A stretch of 64,000 bases of DNA, taken from assembly GCA_963842155.1 (NCBI GenBank), contig CAWJFP010000041.1, positions 1-64,000 of the forward strand, read 5' to 3'. Positions 53,901 to 62,458 of this stretch are shown piece by piece (position 1 is the first letter of the stretch; each line of letters begins with the position of its first letter). The stretch comes from CAWJFP01 sp963842155 (GTDB lineage Bacteria; Pseudomonadota; Alphaproteobacteria; JACZXZ01). Position numbers and translations under genes: made by a program. The notes beneath the pieces are model-generated. The model saw nothing but the letters and a program-made list of their open reading frames with translations, was not told where the DNA came from and did no database searches.

Positions 53901-55934
53901 GTGAGCCAGAACGCGCCTCGATGCGCCGCCCTTGTCGGGCCTTATGCCAGCGGCAAGACCACCTTGCTCGAGAGCCTGCTCTTCATCACCGGCGCTATCC
54001 CGCGCAAGGGCTCGGTGCGCGACGGCACCAGCGTCGGCGACGCGGCGCCCGAGGCGCGCGCGCGCCAGATGAGCGCCGAGGTCAATCTCGCCAGCACGAG
54101 CTTCCTCGGCGACAAATGGAGCTTCCTCGACTGCCCCGGCTCGATCGAGTTCGTGCAGGAGGCGCGCAACGCGCTGATGGTGGCGGACGCGGCGGTCATC
54201 GTCTGCGAGCCGGCCGTCGAGCGCGCGGTGGCCGTGGCGCCAATCCTCAAATTCCTCGACGACAATCAGATCCCCCACATGATGTTCATCAACAAGATGG
54301 ACACTTCCGCAAGCCGGGTGCGCGAGGTGCTGGCGGCGCTGCAGGCCGTCTCGAGCCGGCCGCTCGTGCTGCGCCAAGTGCCGATCCGGGACGGCGAGGA
54401 TGCCATCACCGGCTATGTCGATCTGGTGAGCGAGCGCGCCTACAAATACAAGCCCGGCGACGCTTCCGACCTCGTCGCCATCCCGGAATCGGAGCAGGCG
54501 CGCGAGAAGCAGAGCCGGCAGGAGCTGCTCGAGACGCTGGCCGATTTCGACGACGCGCTGATGGAGCAGCTGCTCGAGGACGTCGTGCCGCCGCGCGAGG
54601 TGATCTACAAGCAGCTCACCCGCACCCTTCAGGAAGACAAGCTCGTGCCCGTCTTCCTCGGCGCCGCCGATCGCGACCATGGCGTGCGCCGGCTCCTTAA
54701 GGCGCTGCGCCACGAGGTGCCGTCCCCGCGGGTCACGGCGGAGCGCCGCGGCATCGCCGAGGCGGGCGAGGCTTGCGCGCGCGTCTTCAAGACCCTCCAT
54801 ATGCCGCACACGGGCAAGCTGTCCTTTTTGCGCATCTGGCGCGGCGAGTTCGCCGACGGACAGACGGCGGACGGCGAGCGCATCGGCGGCATCTTCGCCA
54901 TGCTCGGCCATCAGCAGCATAAGCAGCCCAAGGCCGGCGCGGGCGAGACGCTCGCGTTCGGCCGCATGGAGAAGCTGCGCACGGGCCGGCTGGTGACGCC
55001 CTCGGGCAAGCCGCCCGCGGACCCGGCGCCTTGGCCCGAGCCGATCAAGCCGCTCTACTCGGCGGCCCTCCAGGCCGAGAACCGCCAGGACGAGGTCAAG
55101 CTCACGGGGGCGATCCAGAAGCTGACCGAGGAGGACCCCTCGCTCTCCTTCGAGCAGACCGCGGACACGCATGAGCTGCTGCTCTGGGGCCAGGGCGAGA
55201 TGCATCTCCAGCTCGCCATCGACCGGCTGAGGGAGAAATACCACCTCAAGGTCAAGATCAGGCCGCCGCAGATCCCCTACAAGGAGACCATCCGCAAGAC
55301 GGTCGTCCAACACGCCCGGCACAAGAAGCAGTCGGGCGGCCACGGGCAGTTCGGCGACGTGAAGATCGAGATCAGGCCGCGGCCGCACGGCGCGGGCTTC
55401 GAGTTCATCGACAAGATCGTCGGCGGCGCCATCCCGCGCCAGTTCATCCCCTCGGTCGAGCAAGGCGTGCGCGACTATCTGGCGCGCGGGCCGCTCGGCT
55501 TCCAGGTGGTGGATATCGCCGTCACCCTGCTCGATGGCCAATTCCATACCGTCGACAGCTCGGACATGGCCTTCCGCACGGCGGCGCGCATGGCCATGGC
55601 CGAGGGCATGCCGAAGGCCGATCCGGTGCTGCTGGAGCCCATTCTCGAGGTCACGATCTCGGCGCCGAACGAGTTCACCGCGAATGTGCAGCGGCTCATC
55701 ACCGGACGGCGCGGGCAGATCCTGGCCTTTCAGCCCAAGGAAGGCTGGAAGGGATGGGACGAGACCACCGCCCATATCCCGCAATCCGAGATCCGCGACA
55801 TGATCATCGAGTTGCGCTCGCTCTCCTACGGCGTCGGCACCTTCGCCTGGAAGTTCGACCATCTGCACGAGCTCACGGGCCGCGAGGCCGAGCATGTCGT
55901 GAGCCAGCGCAAGGCCGAGCTGCACCCGGCGTGA
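53901..55934 (+). CDS. EF-G-like translational GTPase lacking the switch-II histidine
   Basis: A 677-residue protein with the full five-domain EF-G layout, but divergent. The P-loop is GPYASGKT (13-20). The G3 motif reads DCPGS (77-81), with Ser81 where EF-G and EF-Tu have the catalytic His of DTPGH. G4 NKMD is normal (131-134). Domain IV retains GGHGQFGDVKIEI and ends in a RSLSYGVGTFAWKFDHLHEL domain V. A GTG start with GGGAG upstream is used. It is probably a paralogue of fusA (EF-G2 type) rather than the main elongation factor, which normally sits by rpsL/rpsG. GTP hydrolysis may be slow. No ribosomal genes are nearby. Confidence 0.85.
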   Translation: MSQNAPRCAALVGPYASGKTTLLESLLFITGAIPRKGSVRDGTSVGDAAPEARARQMSAEVNLASTSFLGDKWSFLDCPGSIEFVQEARNALMVADAAVIVCEPAVERAVAVAPILKFLDDNQIPHMMFINKMDTSASRVREVLAALQAVSSRPLVLRQVPIRDGEDAITGYVDLVSERAYKYKPGDASDLVAIPESEQAREKQSRQELLETLADFDDALMEQLLEDVVPPREVIYKQLTRTLQEDKLVPVFLGAADRDHGVRRLLKALRHEVPSPRVTAERRGIAEAGEACARVFKTLHMPHTGKLSFLRIWRGEFADGQTADGERIGGIFAMLGHQQHKQPKAGAGETLAFGRMEKLRTGRLVTPSGKPPADPAPWPEPIKPLYSAALQAENRQDEVKLTGAIQKLTEEDPSLSFEQTADTHELLLWGQGEMHLQLAIDRLREKYHLKVKIRPPQIPYKETIRKTVVQHARHKKQSGGHGQFGDVKIEIRPRPHGAGFEFIDKIVGGAIPRQFIPSVEQGVRDYLARGPLGFQVVDIAVTLLDGQFHTVDSSDMAFRTAARMAMAEGMPKADPVLLEPILEVTISAPNEFTANVQRLITGRRGQILAFQPKEGWKGWDETTAHIPQSEIRDMIIELRSLSYGVGTFAWKFDHLHELTGREAEHVVSQRKAELHPA

Positions 55935-55960
55935 GACGCCGAAACGAGGATTTAAGGTCC

Positions 55961-55995
55961 CCTCACCGGCACCGCTCGGCGGCGGGCCGGTGAGG
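55961..55995. terminator. Hairpin between convergent EF-G-like and CMD genes
   Basis: Perfect 10-bp arms CCTCACCGGC (55961-55970) and GCCGGTGAGG (55986-55995) with a 15-base loop, in the 86-base gap between two convergent genes. It lacks a T-run, so termination would be inefficient or Rho-assisted. Confidence 0.5.
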
Positions 55996-56020
55996 ACGCG
56001 CGGATTTACATGCGACAGCG

Positions 56021-56443
56021 CTACTCCGCCACCTTCTTGTCCTCGGCGTAGATCTTGTTGATGAGCTCGGCCGCGAGGTTGAAGGCCGGCAGGCCGCGGA
56101 AGAGGAAGGCCAGGCCCGCGGTGGCATGCAGCTCGGCCTTGCTGGCGCCCGCCCGCATGGCGGCGCGGCCGTGATATTCGGCCGCGGGGGAAATATGGGA
56201 GAGCAGGAGGCCGAACAGGATGAGCTGCGCCGTCTTCACGTCCATGCATTTGGGATACATGGCGTGGTCGCGGATCCGCTCGACCATGTCGAGGAGCTCG
56301 GGGTCGACTTCGAGGCCGAGCCTGATGCGCTCCTTGATGCGCGGGGGGACGAAGCCGATCAGCTCCTGGTAGATCGCCTCGTACTGCTTCTGGCTCGGTC
56401 TTTTCTGCTTCGACCTTTTCTGCTTCGACGCTTGCTTCGACAT
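56021..56443 (-). CDS. Carboxymuconolactone decarboxylase family protein
   Basis: A 140-residue all-helical protein of the AhpD/CMD fold. After a Lys/Gln/Ser-rich N-terminus (SKQASKQKRSKQKR) the domain runs from YEAIYQELIGFVPPRIKERI through CMDVKTAQLILFGLLLSHIS and EYHGRAAMRAGASKAELHAT. The pair of redox cysteines of AhpD (CxxC) is absent; only one Cys (YPKCMD) is present, so a decarboxylase-like or structural role is more likely than peroxide reduction. It is divergent from the Liv-type ABC operon with a repeat-rich 230-base gap, which suggests a shared regulator and perhaps aromatic-acid metabolism. Confidence 0.83.
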   Translation of the reverse strand: MSKQASKQKRSKQKRPSQKQYEAIYQELIGFVPPRIKERIRLGLEVDPELLDMVERIRDHAMYPKCMDVKTAQLILFGLLLSHISPAAEYHGRAAMRAGASKAELHATAGLAFLFRGLPAFNLAAELINKIYAEDKKVAE

Positions 56444-56492
56444 GGCACCCTCGCGTTTGGACGGGGCGCGAGCATAGCGGCGGCCGGCGAAT

Positions 56493-56550
56493 GGGCAAAA
56501 GAGATTTGCGCAAGAGTGGGCAAATCGTTCGATTGCCCAACAATTTGCGC
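56493..56550. promoter_or_regulatory. Operator-like repeats between CMD and Liv operon
   Basis: The block holds GGGCAAA twice (56493, 56518) and ATTTGCGC twice (56504-56511, 56543-56550), arranged as two direct units. It includes a palindrome TTGCGCAA (56506-56513) and an imperfect dyad 56518-56538 with arms GGGCAA and TTGCCC. Downstream are TACACT (56573) and a hairpin with perfect 9-bp arms 56587-56595 and 56612-56620. This is a good candidate site for a regulator of both divergent units. Confidence 0.4.
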
Positions 56551-56673
56551 TGTACTCCGCCCGATCGCGCGCTACACTATGCGCTGCCGGGCCGGATAGG
56601 GCCAAGTTCTTCCGGCCCGGCTCGCGACAGGGAACAACGGCTGTAACGGCCGAGGCGGTCTCGGGAGGATCGT

Positions 56674-57873
56674 ATGAAACTCATCAAATTGCCGCTTATG
56701 GCGGCATTCGCGCTGCTCTGCGCCGGCGCGGCCCAGGCGGCGGACATCAAGATCGGCGTCGTGGCCAGCTTCTCCGGCGTCAACGCCGAATATGGCGACC
56801 AGATCATGCGGGCGATCGATCTCTATATGCACGCCCATGCCGACCAGCTCGGCGCCAACAAGATCGAGATCATCAAGCGCGATTCCGGCCCGCCCACGGG
56901 CGCCGGCGCCAAGACGCAAGTGCAGGAGCTGATCACGCGCGATCACGTCAATCTGCTGATGGGCTTCATCTTCTCGCCCGACGCCATCGCCAGCGCTCCG
57001 CTCGCCACCGAGGCGAAGGTGCCGATGATCATCGTCAATGCCGGCACGGCCTGGATCACCAAGCTCTCGCCCTATATCGCGCGCACCTCGTTCTCGATGT
57101 GGGACGCCGCCTATCCCATGGGCGGCTATGCGGCCAAAACGCTCGGCTGCAAGACGGCCATCGTCGGCTACACCGACTATCCGCCGGGCAAGGACAGCCT
57201 GGAGGCGTTCAAGACCGGCTTCGAGAAGGCGGGCGGCAAGGTGATGGACGCGATCCCGATGGGGAGCCCGGCCCAGGTGCCCGACTTCACGCCCTTCCTG
57301 CAGAAGGTCAAGGACGAGAAGCCGGACTGTCTCTATGTCTTCGTGCCGGCCGGCGTGCATGCCGCGGCGCTGGTCAAGACCTACGGCGATCTCGGCCTGC
57401 GCGCGGCGGGCGTCAAGCTGATCGGCCCGCTCGACATCATCGACGACACCAAGCTCCAGGGCATGGGCGACGCGGCGGTCGGCATGATCGTGATGGGTCA
57501 CTACGCGGCCGACTACAAGAACCCGGCCAACGTCGCCTTCGTCAATGCCTGGCGCGCCGCCTATGGCGACAAACTGCCGCCCGACTTCATGGCGGTGGCC
57601 GCCTGGGATGGCATGGCCGCGGTCTATCACGTCATCGAGGCGCTGCACGGCGATCTGCAAGCGGACGCGGTGATGAAGGCGCTCGAAGGTTGGAAGTTCG
57701 ACAGCCCGCGCGGCCCGATCGAGATCGACCCCGAGACGCGCGACATCATCCAGGACGAGCATGCCGAGGAGGTGGTCAAGGAGGGCGATCATCTCGGCGT
57801 CAAGGTGCTGGAGGTGATCCCGGCCGTGAAGGATCCCTGCAAGGAGCTCAAAGTCGGCAAATGCGGCGGCTGA
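56674..57873 (+). CDS. Periplasmic substrate-binding protein of a Liv-type ABC importer
   Basis: A 399-residue type I periplasmic binding protein. A signal peptide (about 1-23) precedes DIKIGVVASFSGVNAEYGDQ, the family's opening strand. The two-lobed domain continues with DHVNLLMGFIFSPDAIASAP, TAIVGYTDYPPGKDSLEAFK and AGVKLIGPLDIIDDTKLQGM, ending in DPCKELKVGKCGG. Relatives bind branched-chain amino acids, amides or aromatic acids; the divergent CMD-family gene hints at an aromatic or dicarboxylate substrate. A strong GGGAGG ribosome site precedes the ATG. It leads the operon with livHMGF-type genes. Confidence 0.93.
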   Translation: MKLIKLPLMAAFALLCAGAAQAADIKIGVVASFSGVNAEYGDQIMRAIDLYMHAHADQLGANKIEIIKRDSGPPTGAGAKTQVQELITRDHVNLLMGFIFSPDAIASAPLATEAKVPMIIVNAGTAWITKLSPYIARTSFSMWDAAYPMGGYAAKTLGCKTAIVGYTDYPPGKDSLEAFKTGFEKAGGKVMDAIPMGSPAQVPDFTPFLQKVKDEKPDCLYVFVPAGVHAAALVKTYGDLGLRAAGVKLIGPLDIIDDTKLQGMGDAAVGMIVMGHYAADYKNPANVAFVNAWRAAYGDKLPPDFMAVAAWDGMAAVYHVIEALHGDLQADAVMKALEGWKFDSPRGPIEIDPETRDIIQDEHAEEVVKEGDHLGVKVLEVIPAVKDPCKELKVGKCGG

Positions 57874-57904
57874 GCTAGCCGGCCGCGCTCGGACAGGAAG
57901 CGGG

Positions 57905-57939
57905 ACCGCCGCCGCGCCAGCCAGCGCGACGGCGGTTTT
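57905..57939 (+). terminator. Intrinsic terminator after the binding-protein gene
   Basis: Arms 57905-57917 and 57924-57936 (13 bp, one G-T pair) with a six-base loop, followed by four T (57936-57939). It sits between the binding-protein gene and livH, so read-through would give less transporter than binding protein. Confidence 0.7.
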
Positions 57940-58048
57940 GCTTATGCCCTCGAAGGCTCTTGCCGAGCCGTTCCGGCCGGTGGAATAAGGAGGCTTGCGG
58001 CGCCCTTCGCGGATGGACGCCGCCGCGAGGGAAGCCAGGAGCCAAGCC

Positions 58049-58921
58049 GTGCAGCAGCTCGCCAACGCCGTCGGCCATATCCTGTTCGACGGGCTGGCCT
58101 ATGCCATGATCCTCTTCATCATCTCCGTGGGGCTTTCCGTGACCATGGGGCTGATGGGATTCATCAATCTGGCGCATGGCGCCTTCGCCATGGCGGGCGG
58201 CTACGTCATGGTGACCCTCATCGACGACGCGGGCGTGCCGTTCCTCTTGGCGCTCGTGCTCGCCGCTTTGATCGTGGCGCTTCTGAGCGTGCCCTTCGAG
58301 CGACTGCTCTATGCGCGGCTCTACCGCGCGAGCGAGCTCGACCAGGTGCTCCTCACCATCGGGCTCGTCTTCATGGCCATCGCCGGCTTCACCTTCGTCT
58401 ATGGGCCGGAGCCGCAGAACCTGCGCGTCCCGGCCTTCCTCTCCGGACGGGTCGAGCTCGGCGCCGTCGCCTTTCCCGCCTATCGCGGCTTCATGATCTT
58501 TGTGGGCGCTATCCTGGTCGCCGCCCTCATGTTGGGCTTCGAGCGCACCGGCCTCGGCGCCAAGATCCGCGCCGCGGTCGACAACCGCCGCATGGCGCAA
58601 TCGATCGGCATCGATGTCGACCGCCTCTTCACCCTCACCTTCGCGCTCGGCAGCGGCCTCGCCGCCTTGGGCGGCGGGCTCGCGGTGAACATCGTCGGGC
58701 TGACGCCGAGCTTCGCCATCCAGTATCTCGTGCTCTTCCTCATCGTCGTCTCGGTCGGCGGACTCGGCAGCATCCGCGGCACCTTTCTCGCGGCGCTCGT
58801 GCTCGGCATCGTCGACAATGGCGGCAAATATCTCTACCCGACGGGCGGCGCCTTCTTCCTCTATGCCGCGACCATCCTGCTCCTGCTGCTGCGGCCCACG
58901 GGCCTCCATGGGCGCGACTGA
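58049..58921 (+). CDS. Liv-type ABC importer permease (LivH family)
   Basis: A 290-residue inner-membrane permease from a GTG at 58049 with AGGAG seven bases upstream; an in-frame ATG at 58013 is the alternative but has no proper ribosome site. Eight or so membrane helices are present, with LSVTMGLMGFINLAHGAFAM and GGY early and the cytoplasmic coupling loop AAVDNRRMAQSIGIDVDRLF, both highly conserved in LivH. It pairs with LivM to form the channel. The stop overlaps the LivM start by 14 bases, showing translational coupling. Confidence 0.92.
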   Translation: MQQLANAVGHILFDGLAYAMILFIISVGLSVTMGLMGFINLAHGAFAMAGGYVMVTLIDDAGVPFLLALVLAALIVALLSVPFERLLYARLYRASELDQVLLTIGLVFMAIAGFTFVYGPEPQNLRVPAFLSGRVELGAVAFPAYRGFMIFVGAILVAALMLGFERTGLGAKIRAAVDNRRMAQSIGIDVDRLFTLTFALGSGLAALGGGLAVNIVGLTPSFAIQYLVLFLIVVSVGGLGSIRGTFLAALVLGIVDNGGKYLYPTGGAFFLYAATILLLLLRPTGLHGRD

Positions 58922-59924
58922 GGCCCTGACGGGCGAGAGCGAGCGCGCCGCGGCATTTCTGCTGCGGCGTCATCGTTTCCGCGCTTTCGAGGCGCTGCCT
59001 TGGCTGGCGGCGCTCGGCGCCTTCTTCCTCTTTCCCGACTATCTCGCGCTCGGCACGCAGATCCTGATCATGGCGCTCTTCGCCCTCTCGCTCGACCTCA
59101 TCCTGGGCTTTGCCGGGATCGTGACCTTGGGCCACGCCGCCTTCTTCGGAACGGGCGCCTATGTCGCGGGCCTCTTGGCCGCGCGGTACGGCTGGGGCGA
59201 GCCCTTGACGGGCCTGCTGGCGGCGGCGGCCGTCGCGGGTGCGTTGGGCCTCGTCTCCGGCTGGTTCCTGCTGCGCTATCGCGGACTCACCTTGCTCATG
59301 CTGACGCTCGCCACCGCCATCATGCTGCAAGAGCTCGGCAACAGCTTCCCCGAGATCACCGGCGGCTTCGACGGGCTCAACAACATCGATGTCTGGCCGC
59401 TTTTCGGCCGCTTCGACTACGACATCTACAGCCGCACCTATTACCTTTATGCCCTGGGCGTGCTTGTCCTCCTCTTCTTCCTGGTCCGCCGCATCACCTA
59501 TTCGCCCTTCGGCCAGGCGCTGACGGGCATCCGCGAGAATGTGCGGCGCATGCACGCCATCGGCTCGCCGGTGCATGGCCGCCTGGTGACCGTCTACACG
59601 ATCTCGGCCGCCGTCGCCGGGGTGGCCGGCGGGCTCTACGCGCAATCGAACGCCTTCGTGACCTTGACCGCGATCGGCTTCGACCGCTCGGCGAGCGTGC
59701 TGGTCATGCTCATTTTGGGCGGCACGGGGCGGCTCTATGGCGCGCTGATCGGCGCCGCGGTCTATATGATCCTCGAGGACAGCCTCGCCAAGCTGAGCCC
59801 CGAGTTCTGGATCTTCGGCATCGGCCTTCTCCTGGTGCTGACCGTGCTGTTCGCCCGCAACGGCTTGATCGGGCTGCTGGACCAGGCGGCGCGCTTCGCC
59901 GCCCGCATCTTGAAAAAGCGATGA
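58908..59924 (+). CDS. Liv-type ABC importer permease (LivM family)
   Basis: A 338-residue permease with about ten membrane helices. LivM hallmarks include FALSLDLILGFAGIVTLGHA, AFFGTGAYVAGLL, LTGIRENVRRMHAIGSPVHG (coupling loop) and LVMLILGGTGRLYGALIGAA. The ATG at 58908 lies inside the end of livH, and its stop overlaps the LivG start by four bases (ATGA). It forms the membrane channel with LivH. Confidence 0.93.
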   Translation: MGATEALTGESERAAAFLLRRHRFRAFEALPWLAALGAFFLFPDYLALGTQILIMALFALSLDLILGFAGIVTLGHAAFFGTGAYVAGLLAARYGWGEPLTGLLAAAAVAGALGLVSGWFLLRYRGLTLLMLTLATAIMLQELGNSFPEITGGFDGLNNIDVWPLFGRFDYDIYSRTYYLYALGVLVLLFFLVRRITYSPFGQALTGIRENVRRMHAIGSPVHGRLVTVYTISAAVAGVAGGLYAQSNAFVTLTAIGFDRSASVLVMLILGGTGRLYGALIGAAVYMILEDSLAKLSPEFWIFGIGLLLVLTVLFARNGLIGLLDQAARFAARILKKR

Positions 59925-60676
59925 CGCCGCTCGTGCTCGAGACGCGCGGGCTCAGCAAGAGCTTCGGCGCGCTCCCCGTGGCGCGCGACATCTCGTTGGC
60001 ATTGCCGCGCGGCGCGCGTCAGGCCCTCATCGGCCCCAACGGCGCAGGCAAGACGAGCCTCGTCAATCTGGTGACGGGGGCGTTGCGGCCCTCGGCCGGC
60101 AGCGTGCTGCTGCTGGGCGAGGACATCACGCGGCTCCCACAGGCGGCGCGCGCGCGGCGCGGCATGGCGCGCACCTTCCAGATCAACCAGCTCTTCCGCG
60201 GGCTGAGCGTGCTGGAGAATGTCTGCCTCGCCATCGGCGAGCGCATCGGCGCTTGCAACAATCTATGGCGCCCCGCGGGCAGCGCGCCCGCCGTGATCGC
60301 GGAGGCCGTGGCACTGCTCGACGAGCTCAAGCTCGCCGGCGACGCGCTGAAGCCGGTCAAGGAGCTCTCCTACGGCCGCCAGCGCCTCGTCGAGATCGCC
60401 ATCGCGCTCGCCCAGCGGCCCAAGGTGCTCCTGCTCGACGAGCCCGCCGCCGGCGTGCCCTCGACGGAGAGCCACATCATCCTCGACCTGCTCGACCGGC
60501 TCGACGAGGATATCGCCATCCTCATCATCGAGCATGACATGGACGTGGTGTTCCGCTTCGCCAAGCGCATCACCGTGCTCGTCGCCGGCTCCGTGCTCGC
60601 CGAGGGCGCGCCCGAGGAGATCGCGGCCGATGAGCGGGTGCGCGCGGTCTATCTCGGCGAGGCCGGCCATGGCTGA
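59921..60676 (+). CDS. Liv-type ABC importer ATP-binding protein (LivG family)
   Basis: A 251-residue ABC ATPase. Walker A is GPNGAGKT (about 38-45), Q-loop FQINQLF, signature LSYGRQRLVEIA (LSYG rather than LSGG, as usual in LivG), Walker B VLLLDEPAAGV and switch His in IIEHDMDVV. It hydrolyses ATP to power uptake together with LivF. The start overlaps the LivM stop by four bases, and its own stop overlaps the LivF start by eight. Confidence 0.94.
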   Translation: MTPLVLETRGLSKSFGALPVARDISLALPRGARQALIGPNGAGKTSLVNLVTGALRPSAGSVLLLGEDITRLPQAARARRGMARTFQINQLFRGLSVLENVCLAIGERIGACNNLWRPAGSAPAVIAEAVALLDELKLAGDALKPVKELSYGRQRLVEIAIALAQRPKVLLLDEPAAGVPSTESHIILDLLDRLDEDIAILIIEHDMDVVFRFAKRITVLVAGSVLAEGAPEEIAADERVRAVYLGEAGHG

Positions 60677-61385
60677 GGCGCCCCCGCTCCTCGAGCTCGA
60701 CGGCGTCTCGGCGGGCTATGGCGAGACGGTGGTGCTCGAGGATTTGCGCCTCGCCATCGCGGCGGGCGAGAGCGTGAGCCTCATCGGCCGCAATGGCGTG
60801 GGCAAGACGACGCTCCTCGCCACCGTCATGGGCCACACCAACCTGCATGGCGGGCGCCTCAAGCTCGCGGGCGACGACATCTCGGCCACGCCGACCCATC
60901 GCCGCGCCCGCGCGGGCCTCGGCTATGTGCCGCAGGAGCGCGAGATCTTTCCCTCGCTCACGGTGCGCGAGAATCTCGAGGTCGCCGCGCGGCCGGGACA
61001 CTGGACGCTCGCCGGGGTCTTCGCGCTCTTCCCGCGCCTGCACGAGCGCCAGACCAACCACGGCAATCAGCTCTCCGGCGGCGAGCAGCAGATGCTGGCG
61101 ATCGGCCGCGCGCTGGTCGGCAACCCGCGTCTCGTGCTGATGGACGAGCCTTCCGAAGGCCTGGCGCCCGTCATCGTCGAAGAGCTCGCCCGCGTGCTCT
61201 ACCGCCTGCGCGAGAGCGAGGGGCTGACCCTCCTTCTCGTCGAGCAGAACCTGCGCCTGGCGCTCGATCTCTCGCCGCGCACCGTCGTCATGGATCGCGG
61301 CCGCATCGTCTATGACGGGGAGAGCGCGCATCTCCGCCGCGACCGCGCCGCGCTCGACGCGCTGATCGGGGTGAGCGGGAGGTAG
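60669..61385 (+). CDS. Liv-type ABC importer ATP-binding protein (LivF family)
   Basis: A 238-residue ABC ATPase, the last gene of the five-gene importer operon. Walker A GRNGVGKT, LivF-typical LGYVPQEREIFPSLTVRENL, signature LSGGEQQMLAIGRAL, Walker B LVLMDEPSEGLAP and switch region LLVEQNLRLALDLS are all present. ATG 60669 lies within the LivG end. After it, 155 bases to the next gene contain a REP-type palindrome and a short AT-rich stretch but no gene. Confidence 0.94.
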   Translation: MAEAPPLLELDGVSAGYGETVVLEDLRLAIAAGESVSLIGRNGVGKTTLLATVMGHTNLHGGRLKLAGDDISATPTHRRARAGLGYVPQEREIFPSLTVRENLEVAARPGHWTLAGVFALFPRLHERQTNHGNQLSGGEQQMLAIGRALVGNPRLVLMDEPSEGLAPVIVEELARVLYRLRESEGLTLLLVEQNLRLALDLSPRTVVMDRGRIVYDGESAHLRRDRAALDALIGVSGR

Positions 61386-61474
61386 CTGCCCCTCTCATGG
61401 TTCGAGACACGCGGCTTGCCGCCGCGCCCCTCCCCATCAGGTTGTATATGTTTATGGTAAATGATCATCGCGCT

Positions 61475-61499
61475 GAGGAGGCGGCGCAGTCGCCGTCTC
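61475..61499. repeat. REP-type palindrome, family A, copy 3
   Basis: A 25-base core matching 9581-9605 with one difference (GCAGTCGCC for GCAGCCGCC). Inner arms GGCGGC-type are slightly degraded. It lies between the convergent livF and EamA genes. Confidence 0.7.
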
Positions 61500-61540
61500 T
61501 CGAAGCGCAAGGGCGACGTCATGCTTTTTTCGCACCCCGG

Positions 61541-62458
61541 CTAGTGCCCTCGCGGGGAGACGTGCTTCCGCGCCGGGCGGTTCACCAGGATGATGGCGAC
61601 GCCCACCAGAAGCGCGCCGACGATCTGCAAGGGCGCGAAGCGCTCGTGCAGCAGCAGCACGGCCGCGAGCACGGTGAAGACCGGCTCGACGTTGAGGATG
61701 GTCGAAGTCTTCACCGCGCCGATGAGGGCGAGCGCCAGATAGAAGCCCACCATCCCCATGGTGGCCGCGAGAGGCAAGGCGCCGAGCGCCCACCAGCCCG
61801 CCTCGCTGCGCGGCAAGGCGAAGCCGCCCGTGAGCAGGCCGCCCACGAGGAACACGACCGCCGCGACCAGCGAGACATGGAAGGCGAGCGCGAGGCTTCC
61901 CATGCTGCGCAGCAGGCGTTGGCTGGTGACGGCGGTAAGCGCCACGCCGTTGGCGCCCACGAAGGCGAGGACGAGGCCGCGCCAATCGAGCTCGGCGAAA
62001 GTCACGTTCACCGCGAGCCCGACGCCGAGCAGTCCGGCCAAGAGAGCGAACGCCTTGTCGCGCTGGAGCGCGCGGCGCTCGATGAGGAAGGCCATGAGCC
62101 CCACGAGCAGCGGGTTCAGATAGAAGATCAGCACCGCAAGGCTCACCGGAATATATTGCACGGCGCCGAGATAGCCGAAGCTGTAGACGGCGACGAGCAG
62201 CCCGATGGCGATGGCGCGAAGCGTCAGCGCCCGAGGCAGCCAGGGCCGCTCGCCGCGCAGGCGGAACCAGAGATAGAGCAGGCAGCTCGCCGTCACATAG
62301 CGCACGGCCAGCACGGTCACGGCGGTGCCGCCATCGTCATAGACGAGGCGCGCGAGCGTGACCGCGCCGGCGAAGCACAGGGCCGTCGCCACCACGAGCG
62401 CAGCACCGCCCAGCGCGCGCCAGGGCGAAGACGCCGGAGCGGCCATGTCCACGTTCAT
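61541..62458 (-). CDS. EamA/DMT-family membrane transporter
   Basis: A 305-residue inner-membrane protein with ten helices in two EamA repeats (about 15-140 and 160-290). Motifs include YSFGYLGAVQYIPVSLAVLI, FYLNPLLVGLMAFLIERRAL and ILNVEPVFTVLAAVLLLHER (the EPVF and ER ends are typical EamA). ATG 62458 overlaps the stop of the preceding gene (ATGA). Substrate unknown; relatives export amino acids or metabolites. It is a tandem relative of the next gene, with which it shares the YIPVS...VLI and VEP/LEP segments, so they may form a heterodimer or be a duplication. Confidence 0.88.
   Translation of the reverse strand: MNVDMAAPASSPWRALGGAALVVATALCFAGAVTLARLVYDDGGTAVTVLAVRYVTASCLLYLWFRLRGERPWLPRALTLRAIAIGLLVAVYSFGYLGAVQYIPVSLAVLIFYLNPLLVGLMAFLIERRALQRDKAFALLAGLLGVGLAVNVTFAELDWRGLVLAFVGANGVALTAVTSQRLLRSMGSLALAFHVSLVAAVVFLVGGLLTGGFALPRSEAGWWALGALPLAATMGMVGFYLALALIGAVKTSTILNVEPVFTVLAAVLLLHERFAPLQIVGALLVGVAIILVNRPARKHVSPRGH

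Noticed and set aside
52710..56543. A 1,277-codon open frame on the minus strand
   Set aside because: It is the antisense shadow of the MFS and EF-G-like genes plus the CMD gene in another frame. The product is a low-complexity Arg/Glu/His-rich string with no domain, while the plus-strand frames have clear families.
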